5,154 nt of DNA from Deltaproteobacteria bacterium UBA6967 (GTDB lineage Bacteria; SAR324; NAC60-12), in NCBI GenBank assembly GCA_002450295.1, contig DJYX01000143.1, positions 1 through 5,154 of the forward strand. The letters are read 5' to 3'. Positions 1 to 5,154 of the stretch are shown here, in pieces. The notes below the pieces were generated by a model, which was given only the letters and a program-made list of their open reading frames with translations, was not told the DNA's origin and made no database searches. The position numbers were made by a program, and so were the translations under genes. Position 1 is the stretch's first letter; every line of letters begins with the position of its first letter.

Positions 1-820
1 CAACAGAGGTAAAGGTGCTACCTGCTTCAACAGTGATATAACCATTTTCATTCAGTGCTAGTTGTTCTTGAAAAATTCCCGTGTTTGGTTGATGGCCAAT
101 GGCAACGAACATTCCAGTAAATTTTTGTTCTGTAATTGAGCCTGTTTGTAGGTTGCGCAAACGCAATCCAGTCATTCCACTATCATCTCCCAAGACTTCA
201 TCAACCGCTGTATGCCAGAGAAACGTAATTCTTTCATTTTTTAGCGCCCTCGCCTGCATAATTTTACTTGCTCTTAGTTCTCCACGCCGGTGAATGACCG
301 TCACAGTCCTGCACAGGTTAGAAAGGTAAAGTGCTTCTTCCAAAGCTGTATCTCCCCCACCCACTACAGCTACATCCTGATTACGGAAGAAAAAACCATC
401 GCAAGTGGCACAAGCCGATACTCCACGATTCATAAATTGTTGTTCTGAATCTAATCCTAGCCATTTCGCAGATGCACCAGTTGCAATGATCAGTGCGTCA
501 CAACTCAAATCTGCGAAATCTCCCATCTGCAGTTGAAATGGTCTTTTACTTAGATCACAGGAAACGACTTCTCCCTCAATGAATTGAGTTTCGAAGCGCT
601 CTGCCTGTTTCTTAAACAATTCCATAACTTCAGGCCCCTGAATTCCCTCGGGAAACCCTGGATAATTTTCAACCTCCGTCGTGATAGTGAGTTGACCGCC
701 AGGTTGGATGCCATGAACCAACACTGGTTTGAGATTGGCCCTGGCAGCATAAATTGCTGCTGTCAGACCAGCTGGACCTGAGCCCAAGATAATTAATCGG
801 TGATGGATTGGTGTACTCAT
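1..820 (-). CDS. trxB: Thioredoxin reductase (NADPH), 5' part; C-terminus beyond the left edge
   Basis: This is a cytoplasmic FAD- and NADPH-dependent flavoenzyme that reduces oxidised thioredoxin. My translation from the ATG at 820-818 is open to the window edge (273 codons; the family is usually about 310-320 aa). An FAD-binding GSGPAG motif lies at residues 13-18, followed by TAAIYAARANL. GGQLT and TEVENYPGF lie near 41-55. The redox-active disulfide CATC at 137-140 sits in the typical GVSACATCDGFF context. The NADPH-binding VGGGDTALEEA is at about 153-163 and HRR at 177-179. FVAIGHQPNT occurs near the 3' end of the visible part. Alignment by memory to E. coli TrxB is close over the whole length, and the missing part should include the conserved PGVFAAGDV segment. 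No clear Shine-Dalgarno sequence precedes the ATG. The gene is divergent from its right neighbour and no operon partner is visible. The missing C-terminus is an edge effect, not gene damage. Confidence 0.97.
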   Translation of the reverse strand, partial: MSTPIHHRLIILGSGPAGLTAAIYAARANLKPVLVHGIQPGGQLTITTEVENYPGFPEGIQGPEVMELFKKQAERFETQFIEGEVVSCDLSKRPFQLQMGDFADLSCDALIIATGASAKWLGLDSEQQFMNRGVSACATCDGFFFRNQDVAVVGGGDTALEEALYLSNLCRTVTVIHRRGELRASKIMQARALKNERITFLWHTAVDEVLGDDSGMTGLRLRNLQTGSITEQKFTGMFVAIGHQPNTGIFQEQLALNENGYITVEAGSTFTSV

Positions 821-855
821 ATTTTATTTTGTTTTCGTGATACTACCCGCTCGAA

Positions 856-881
856 TGCAGCCCACGATCAAGTGGGATGCA
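856..881 (-). promoter_or_regulatory. Hairpin/dyad in the presumed trxB leader
   Basis: A 10-position inverted repeat with one internal mismatch (G860 opposite A877) encloses a 6-nt loop at 866-871. The core is CCCAC...GTGGG with GCA...TGC outside it. It lies 35 bp upstream of the trxB ATG. On the minus strand the T-rich run comes before the hairpin rather than after it, so it does not look like a terminator in that direction. On the plus strand there is no upstream gene to end. It could be a 5'-UTR stem-loop or a protein-binding dyad acting on trxB. Function is inferred from position only. Confidence 0.4.
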
Positions 882-1248
882 AAAAATAAAACAATTATTT
901 TCAAAGAGAAAGGGTTGTATGTTCAAGATAAATCCAGAATTTGATGATCGAAAAAATTCTTAGAGCAGCGCACACCCAAACCTCAAAAAATCCCACCCTT
1001 TAACTCACTAATCAAAAAACTAAATCTCACCAAAACTGAAACGCCTACTTTTCTTACTTCAATCTAACTCCAAATATTCTTGGTTGAATAGAGGATTTTT
1101 TTCAAATAAACTTACTTACTCAAGGTTGCTGGTACTCAGAATTCTTAAAACTAATTGAAACAATTCTTAGTTACGTAGAAAGATCAACACAAGAGTCTAT
1201 GAAAAATTCGCCTTAATTTATGCTAGGCCAAACCGCTTCTTAAAAATC

Positions 1249-1262
1249 TTCATAGATATGAA
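1249..1262. repeat. Short perfect dyad TTCATA-GA-TATGAA
   Basis: Six-base arms flank a 2-nt centre in the middle of the long spacer. This could be a transcription factor half-site pair, but a dyad of this length is expected by chance in AT-rich DNA. No known regulator consensus is recognised. Confidence 0.25.
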
Positions 1263-1323
1263 AGCTTACTTCTTGATCTCCAAGGTCTGAATCTTAAGAT
1301 CGAATATGAAATACTGGTCAACA

Positions 1324-1338
1324 ACAGTTTAAAACTGT
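1324..1338. repeat. Short perfect dyad ACAGTTT-A-AAACTGT
   Basis: Seven-base arms surround a single central A in the long spacer, about 215 bp upstream of the rightward gene. No T-run follows on either strand, so it is not a terminator. It does not match the LexA box (CTG-N10-CAG). It could be an operator for an unknown regulator or a chance palindrome. Confidence 0.3.
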
Positions 1339-1464
1339 GTTGCGTTTGTCGAAGCTGCTGCATCTTTGAATTCGGTTCCATAAGATAGGGTAATTCGCTT
1401 ACTTATAAGCCAGTAATTCCAATTGAATTCTAACATTCGTTTAGAAGCCTAATTTTAGATAGGT

Positions 1465-1494
1465 TTGATGATTGCAAAGTTTAAATCCCATAAA
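1465..1494 (+). promoter_or_regulatory. Candidate sigma70-type promoter for the gene at 1553
   Basis: A -35-like TTGATG (1465-1470) and a -10-like CATAAA (1489-1494) are separated by 18 bp. Each matches 4 of 6 consensus bases. Transcription would start at about 1500, inside the strong dyad at 1498-1516, giving a leader of roughly 50 nt. The match is weak and the AT-rich context makes chance matches common. Confidence 0.3.
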
Positions 1495-1516
1495 AAAGTT
1501 GCCCACTAGTGGCAAC
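1492..1516 (-). terminator. Intrinsic terminator on the minus strand, no matching gene
   Basis: Read on the minus strand, GTTGCC and GGCAAC pair around a 7-nt loop (plus-strand 1498-1516). A run of six T follows immediately (plus-strand A1492-A1497), which is the standard rho-independent layout. An alternative pairing uses the inner palindrome CCACTAGTGG (1503-1512) with one bulged C. No minus-strand gene lies to the right that would need it: the next gene, at 1553, runs on the plus strand. It may end an antisense transcript from within that gene. On the plus strand it may instead be an operator at the transcription start or a stem-loop at the very 5' end of the mRNA. Confidence 0.55.
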
Positions 1517-1540
1517 ACTAAGTTGGATTAAACCATAGCC

Positions 1541-1545
1541 AAGGA
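1541..1545 (+). promoter_or_regulatory. Shine-Dalgarno sequence AAGGA
   Basis: AAGGA ends 7 nt before the ATG at 1553. This is a good match and spacing, and it supports that start codon. It is the clearest ribosome binding site in the window. Confidence 0.7.
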
Positions 1546-1552
1546 TGGTAAT

Positions 1553-2236
1553 ATGTGGTCATATTTCTGGAAGCTTCTCTTCGGAGGTCCCCAAGAGAAT
1601 GCTACATCGACATCAACAACTACTACGAGCACAGCCTCACAGTCCAGTGCTGAGTCAAAAACGATAAAGCTTGAGAGAGATGATCAGGGATCTGGTGTTC
1701 GTGAAATCCCTTCTTCCAGCATCGAAAATACTCAAACAGCTTCTATCTCGGAGACCTCATCTGAGGAAAAGTCCGAAGTAAAAGAAAATTCTTCTGTTCC
1801 CACCGAAGGAGCAACCTCAGTAGATATTGAAACCAAATCAACGGCTAAGGTTGAACACAAAGATAATGACACTTTTCAAGCTGTTGAAGAACAGCCTGAC
1901 TGGCAAGCTCACTTTCAGGAGATTGAACTTGCAAGGAAAGATGGATACTTGGACAAAGCTGAGGAAATGTTTGAAAGAGCCATTTTAAACAAAGCTCCTA
2001 TCGATATTTACAGCGAAGGTCTATTCAAAATTTGGCGACTTCAGAATAAAGGGGATTTGAAGTCCGAGAAATTTGAGATAGTGCAAAACAGAGTTTTGAA
2101 GATGCTGGATATCTACGCACCTGGGGTGAAAATTACTGATGCACGTTCATTACACAAGGCTGCTGATCTACTGGGTAATGAAGAGATCAAGGATAAGGCC
2201 CTGAAAGCTATCAACGTAATTGAATCATCTAAGTAA
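1553..2236 (+). CDS. Hypothetical protein: hydrophobic N-terminus, Ser/Thr/Glu-rich linker, helical C-terminal domain
   Basis: I do not recognise this 227-aa protein. Residues 1-12 (MWSYFWKLLFGG) are aromatic and hydrophobic. They could be a short membrane-associating helix, but are too short for a certain transmembrane segment and are not a normal signal peptide. Residues about 16-112 are low complexity: first a Ser/Thr tract (STSTTTTSTAS, 19-29), then acidic Ser/Glu/Lys sequence, predicted disordered. Residues about 116-227 look folded and alpha-helical. The stretch WQAHFQEIELARKDGYLDKAEEMFERAIL (117-145) has the spacing of a TPR-like helical hairpin, followed by further helices to the C-terminus. 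A possible reading is an anchored or tethered helical scaffold. The start is supported by AAGGA at 1541. The gene appears monocistronic, with a strong hairpin 18 nt after the stop. Existence of the gene is likely; function is unknown. Confidence 0.8.
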   Translation: MWSYFWKLLFGGPQENATSTSTTTTSTASQSSAESKTIKLERDDQGSGVREIPSSSIENTQTASISETSSEEKSEVKENSSVPTEGATSVDIETKSTAKVEHKDNDTFQAVEEQPDWQAHFQEIELARKDGYLDKAEEMFERAILNKAPIDIYSEGLFKIWRLQNKGDLKSEKFEIVQNRVLKMLDIYAPGVKITDARSLHKAADLLGNEEIKDKALKAINVIESSK

Positions 2237-2254
2237 GCAGTTCCCGCCCACCTT

Positions 2255-2288
2255 ATTGGTAGCTTTCTCTAGGCTGAAAGCTACCAGT
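2255..2288 (+). terminator. Strong hairpin after the orphan gene, probable terminator with a poor T-tract
   Basis: GGTAGCTTTC (2258-2267) pairs perfectly with GAAAGCTACC (2276-2285) around an 8-nt loop. An A-T pair, a T.G wobble and a T-A pair extend the stem outward to 2255-2288. The stem begins 18 nt after the TAA at 2234-2236, a typical terminator position. The sequence after it is not T-rich, so it may end transcription inefficiently, protect the mRNA 3' end, or depend on Rho or other factors. Reading on the minus strand also shows no T-run. Confidence 0.55.
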
Positions 2289-2351
2289 TAGTCATTACTC
2301 TCCCAGACCAAACATTAACCGGATTGTTACCAACGTCCGAATTAATCTTGA

Positions 2352-2382
2352 TCAAATTTTTTCATCAAAAATTAAAATTTGA
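2352..2382. repeat. AT-rich inverted repeat upstream of the lipoprotein gene
   Basis: TCAAATTTT (2352-2360) is the exact reverse complement of AAAATTTGA (2374-2382), with a 13-nt spacer. A second, mutually exclusive pairing exists inside it: AATTTTT (2355-2361) with AAAAATT (2367-2373) around a 5-nt loop. It lies about 30 bp upstream of the candidate promoter at 2413-2441. It could be an UP-like or curved element or an operator. Low base complexity makes chance plausible. Confidence 0.3.
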
Positions 2383-2412
2383 CAGGAACTTGCGTTCTCA
2401 GGCAACCGCCAA

Positions 2413-2441
2413 TTGTCTTTTGGAAAAGAGTCTCCTATCCT
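2413..2441 (+). promoter_or_regulatory. Candidate sigma70-type promoter for the lipoprotein-prfC pair
   Basis: TTGTCT (2413-2418) and TATCCT (2436-2441) are separated by 17 bp. Each matches 4 of 6 consensus bases. Transcription would begin near 2448, leaving a leader under 40 nt before the lipoprotein start. It is weak, but correctly placed after the hairpin at 2255-2288 and immediately before the operon. Confidence 0.3.
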
Positions 2442-2484
2442 CATTAGAAATTAATTTTCCTTCCTAACTACACCCTTGAGCAAA

Positions 2485-3756
2485 ATGAGATTCTCATTTC
2501 TATTGGCAATTCCAAGTCTGTTTTTCCAAATCAGTTGTAGTTCCAACTCAGCAGTCGAGTTGAATGTCCAACGTCCAGCCCAACTGGATGTTCCTAGAAA
2601 AGTTACGGAAATCTACATTCGTGAGGATTTGGTTAAGACTGAAGGCGATCAACTAAATCTGAAGGAGATTTTGCTGCAGGAACTTGTCAACGAATTGAAC
2701 CATCAAGGCCGATTCAACGCTCAGATTGTAGACACATTACCTGCAGAAAAATTAGTACCCGGCCAACGGATTGGGATAATCCAGGGCGCAATTGTTAGCG
2801 GTGGAGAAAGAGAAATAGGACAATTCACCGAACTGGCAACTTGCAAGGGTGGAATCGGAGGTAGATTATCTGCTGGCGCGAGCATCGCAATTGGCGAAGA
2901 TGCCCTTACATTGGATAGCAGAGCTTATATTTGCCGCCCCGGAGGACTGGGCTCGTCTCTGATAGATCTCGGCGCAGCAACGTTATTGACTGGGATGGGT
3001 GTCGATGCAGATCTACCACCGGTCAATCAAGTCATCAGAACCTACCGCTACAGAAACATTTCTCTTTACACTGAAACGAGCTTCAGCTTGACCATCATTG
3101 GTGGAGATCAAGAACAGAGGACCGTAGCTGTGCGAGTTTCTGGAGGAGATTTTGGCAAGCAGATGATTGACACTGAAAGTTATCAACATCGCTATGAGGC
3201 TAGACCAATACCAGGCATAGCCAATTTGGTGAATCGGTCTAAAATTCCTCTGATTCCGATTCCAATTAGGGAGTTAGCGGTAGTCGAGCAAACAAACCCC
3301 AAAGAAATTTTTTACGTGGACAAGAGGCTTCCAAATCCAAATCTCAACGACCTGCCAGATGAAGAGCGAGAGCAGATTCTTCAAAAATTAGGATCAAAAG
3401 CGGTGGAAGCTTTTCTTCAAAGCATCTCACCAACTACTCAACGCATTAAGGCTTTGGTTGCAGAAGGAGGGGAAGAAGAACGTGCAGAGGAGCTGCTGAG
3501 AGATGGCCTTTGGGACGAAGCTCGTCAGCGTCTTGAGTCACTATCAAAAGATGATCGGACTGCCGAGGACTGGTATAATCTTGGATTGAGTTATGAGGCT
3601 GGTGCAGTCAGTAGGGATGACTACCAACAAGCTAGAAGAGCCTATCTTGAGGCGTTAAAAAAAGAAAATGGGAACAGGGACTTTGCAGCTTCAGTTGGGC
3701 GTGTAGAACGGAGGCTTGCTGAATATCGACAACTGGCATCCCAGCGAGCGATCTGA
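2485..3756 (+). CDS. Uncharacterised predicted lipoprotein with C-terminal TPR-like repeats
   Basis: This is a 423-aa protein from the ATG at 2485. An in-frame TTG at 2476 would add three residues; I prefer the ATG because MRFSFLLAIPSLFFQISC then forms a compact lipoprotein signal with Cys18 as the lipid site. The -3 residue is Gln rather than the usual Leu, so lipidation is likely but not certain. Residues about 38-84 look like an alpha/beta unit (VTEIYIREDL, then LQELVNELNHQGRF), like those in periplasmic CsgG-type proteins. A Gly-rich stretch at about 122-173 is flanked by Cys120 and Cys150, which could form a disulfide. About 184-207 is beta-rich (YRYRNISLYTETSFSLTI). The segment VEAFLQSISP (307-316) is followed by TPR-like helices at about 333-412 (LRDGLWDEARQRLE, then DWYNLGLSYEAG). 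The order resembles DUF6340-type TPR lipoproteins, judged from memory. No catalytic motif is seen. The stop lies 3 nt before prfC, so the two are probably cotranscribed. Specific function is unknown. Confidence 0.85.
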   Translation: MRFSFLLAIPSLFFQISCSSNSAVELNVQRPAQLDVPRKVTEIYIREDLVKTEGDQLNLKEILLQELVNELNHQGRFNAQIVDTLPAEKLVPGQRIGIIQGAIVSGGEREIGQFTELATCKGGIGGRLSAGASIAIGEDALTLDSRAYICRPGGLGSSLIDLGAATLLTGMGVDADLPPVNQVIRTYRYRNISLYTETSFSLTIIGGDQEQRTVAVRVSGGDFGKQMIDTESYQHRYEARPIPGIANLVNRSKIPLIPIPIRELAVVEQTNPKEIFYVDKRLPNPNLNDLPDEEREQILQKLGSKAVEAFLQSISPTTQRIKALVAEGGEEERAEELLRDGLWDEARQRLESLSKDDRTAEDWYNLGLSYEAGAVSRDDYQQARRAYLEALKKENGNRDFAASVGRVERRLAEYRQLASQRAI

Positions 3757-3759
3757 TTT

Positions 3760-5154
3760 ATGAGTACTTCTCAATTCCAACAGGAAGTTGATAGGCGTCG
3801 AACATTCGGGATCATTAGTCACCCTGATGCCGGTAAAACCACTCTTACTGAGAAAATCCTGCTCTATGGCGGAGCAATACAGCTCGCAGGCTCTGTCAAG
3901 GCTCGTAAAGCCAGTCGTCATGCAACCAGTGACTGGATGGAAATTGAGAAACAGCGTGGTATATCTGTTACTTCTTCCGTGATGAAATTCACTTACCAAA
4001 ACTGTGAGGTGAATCTTTTAGACACTCCTGGACACCAAGATTTTTCTGAAGACACCTATCGAGTTCTTACTGCCGTGGACAGTGCCCTCGTGGTCATTGA
4101 CAGCGCAAAAGGGGTTGAGGAACAAACCAGAAAATTGATGGACGTTTGCAGACTGCGAAATACTCCGATCATAACTTTCGTAAATAAACTGGATCGAGAA
4201 GGGCTACCGCCTCTAGACGTGCTGCAGGATGTTGAAGAGACCCTGCGGGTAGAATGTGCTCCAATGAGCTGGCCCATTGGGATGGGAAAATCCTTCAGAG
4301 GCACATACAACCTATATCGCAAAGAGCTTTCATTATTTGCTGCCTCCAGAACAAAGAAAGTTGACGATATCGTCCGCATCACTGACCTTGCAGATCCCAA
4401 ATTGGATGAACTATTGGGCAAACAAGCAGATGAACTTAGAGAAGATATCGAGTTGCTGGAAGGTGCTTCAACTCCATTCAATAGCGAACGCTATCTGAAG
4501 GGTCTACAAACTCCTGTTTTCTTTGGAAGTGCAATCAATAGCTTCGGTGTCTCTGAGATGCTTGATGCCTTTGTGGAAGTAGCCCCTGCACCAAGGCAGA
4601 GATCCACGCAAACTCGTGAGGTCTCTCCCTACGAAGAGGCCTTCAGTGGAGTCGTTTTTAAGATTCAAGCGAACATGGATCCGGCTCATCGAGACCGAAT
4701 TGCCTTCTTGAGGATCTGTTCCGGGCGTTTCCAGCGTGGGATGCGTGTCAAACATCAGCGATTGGGAAGAGAAGTGCAATTACACAATGCTATTATGTTT
4801 CTTGCTCAGGATCGAGAAAATGTAGAAGAAGCGTTTCCCGGCGACATTATTGGCATACACAATCACGGTACCATACGTATCGGGGACAGCTTTGCTGAAA
4901 AAGAAGATCTCCGATTTGTCGGCATTCCACATTTTGCCCCAGAGCACTTTCGGAAAGTCCGTATCGACAATGCCTTGAAAGCCAAGCAATTAGAAAAAGG
5001 CCTACAACAACTCACTGAAGAAGGAGCTGTTCAGTTGTTCCGGCCGCTTAATCGAAATGATTATCTTTTGGGAGCCGTGGGTATTTTGCAGTTTGATGTC
5101 ATTCTTGCTCGTCTGAAAAATGAATATGGGGTCGAATCTCACTTGGAACCTGCA
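3760..5154 (+). CDS. prfC: Peptide chain release factor 3 (RF3), truncated by the right edge
   Basis: RF3 is a cytoplasmic translational GTPase that removes RF1 and RF2 from the ribosome after peptide release. The visible 465 codons have no stop; the E. coli protein is about 529 aa, so roughly the last 65 residues are outside. G1 is SHPDAGKT (20-27), with the RF3-type variant P-loop. Switch I carries EKQRGISVT (63-71), G3 is DTPGH (88-92), G4 is NKLD (142-145) and G5 is GSA (256-258). RF3-typical segments follow: [48 protein letters not shown] and [10 protein letters not shown]. These exclude EF-G, EF-Tu and LepA. The ATG lies 3 nt after the upstream stop and has no good Shine-Dalgarno sequence (only GAG at 3746-3748, 11 nt away), which suggests translational coupling to the lipoprotein gene. 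Confidence 0.97.
   Translation, partial: MSTSQFQQEVDRRRTFGIISHPDAGKTTLTEKILLYGGAIQLAGSVKARKASRHATSDWMEIEKQRGISVTSSVMKFTYQNCEVNLLDTPGHQDFSEDTYRVLTAVDSALVVIDSAKGVEEQTRKLMDVCRLRNTPIITFVNKLDREGLPPLDVLQDVEETLRVECAPMSWPIGMGKSFRGTYNLYRKELSLFAASRTKKVDDIVRITDLADPKLDELLGKQADELREDIELLEGASTPFNSERYLKGLQTPVFFGSAINSFGVSEMLDAFVEVAPAPRQRSTQTREVSPYEEAFSGVVFKIQANMDPAHRDRIAFLRICSGRFQRGMRVKHQRLGREVQLHNAIMFLAQDRENVEEAFPGDIIGIHNHGTIRIGDSFAEKEDLRFVGIPHFAPEHFRKVRIDNALKAKQLEKGLQQLTEEGAVQLFRPLNRNDYLLGAVGILQFDVILARLKNEYGVESHLEPA

Larger units (their letters stand above)
821..1552. other. Long non-coding spacer between divergent genes
   Basis: This 732-bp AT-rich stretch separates trxB (leftward) from the orphan gene starting at 1553 (rightward). 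I read all frames and found only very short ATG-stop frames, for example about 10 codons starting at 1259. None has a convincing ribosome binding site. Stops are dense on both strands, and I recognise no decayed protein, tRNA fold or tandem repeat. What it does contain is local dyads at 856-881, 1249-1262, 1324-1338 and 1492-1516, listed separately. It presumably holds both divergent promoters. It could also encode a small RNA, but nothing in the sequence proves that. Confidence 0.6.

Noticed and set aside
550..781. Open frames of about 65 codons on both strands inside the trxB region
   Set aside because: They overlap the strongly supported trxB reading frame in other frames and show no recognisable protein features.
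1324..1338. LexA-like operator
   Set aside because: The dyad has ACAG and CTGT ends in the wrong orientation and spacing for the known CTG-N10-CAG box.
2379..2384. Perfect -35 hexamer TTGACA
   Set aside because: No acceptable -10 hexamer is found 15-19 bp downstream, so it is not called a promoter by itself.
2476..2484. TTG start adding three residues to the lipoprotein
   Set aside because: No Shine-Dalgarno sequence precedes the TTG, and the ATG at 2485 gives a compact signal peptide starting MRFSFLL. The difference is small and not proven.
3691..3999. 102-codon minus-strand open frame across the lipoprotein-prfC junction
   Set aside because: It is antisense to two well-supported genes, including the conserved RF3 P-loop region, and its translation has no family features.
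4056..4989. Several minus-strand and alternative-frame open frames within prfC
   Set aside because: All lie within the continuous RF3 frame and are shadows of it; their Ser/Arg-rich compositions are typical of antisense translation.
1..5154. Mobile element, CRISPR array, toxin-antitoxin or defence system
   Set aside because: No direct-repeat array, transposase, nuclease or small paired-gene layout is visible. The recognised genes are housekeeping genes and the unknown genes lack such motifs.

Overview
The window is an ordinary-looking chromosomal stretch from a Gram-negative, probably proteobacterial, organism. That assignment rests on an E. coli-like thioredoxin reductase (TrxB), a strongly E. 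coli-like peptide chain release factor 3 (PrfC) and a protein with a lipoprotein-type signal peptide. The sequence is moderately AT-rich, especially between genes. I cannot place it to genus. There is no sign of mobile elements, CRISPR arrays, tRNA or rRNA.

Layout. (1) Positions 1-820, minus strand: the N-terminal 273 codons of trxB, running off the left edge. (2) Positions 821-1552: a 732-bp spacer between divergent genes, with no gene I can support. It holds a hairpin in the presumed trxB leader, two small dyads, and next to the rightward gene a strong dyad that reads as an intrinsic terminator on the minus strand. (3) Positions 1553-2236, plus strand: an unrecognised 227-aa protein with a short aromatic/hydrophobic N-terminus, a long Ser/Thr/Glu-rich low-complexity linker and a compact helical C-terminal part. 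A strong hairpin follows it. (4) Positions 2237-2484: a 248-bp spacer with AT-rich inverted repeats and a weak promoter candidate. (5) Positions 2485-3756, plus strand: an uncharacterised predicted lipoprotein with C-terminal TPR-like helices. (6) Positions 3760-5154, plus strand: prfC, starting 3 nt after the lipoprotein stop codon and truncated by the right edge after 465 codons.

The trxB and prfC products are standard housekeeping proteins (thiol redox and translation termination). The two middle genes are unknown. Both end in helical segments, and the second is very likely cotranscribed and probably translationally coupled with prfC. I see no convincing new multi-gene system. The most interesting items are the minus-strand terminator with no obvious gene to serve, the lipoprotein-prfC coupling, and the low-complexity orphan protein.
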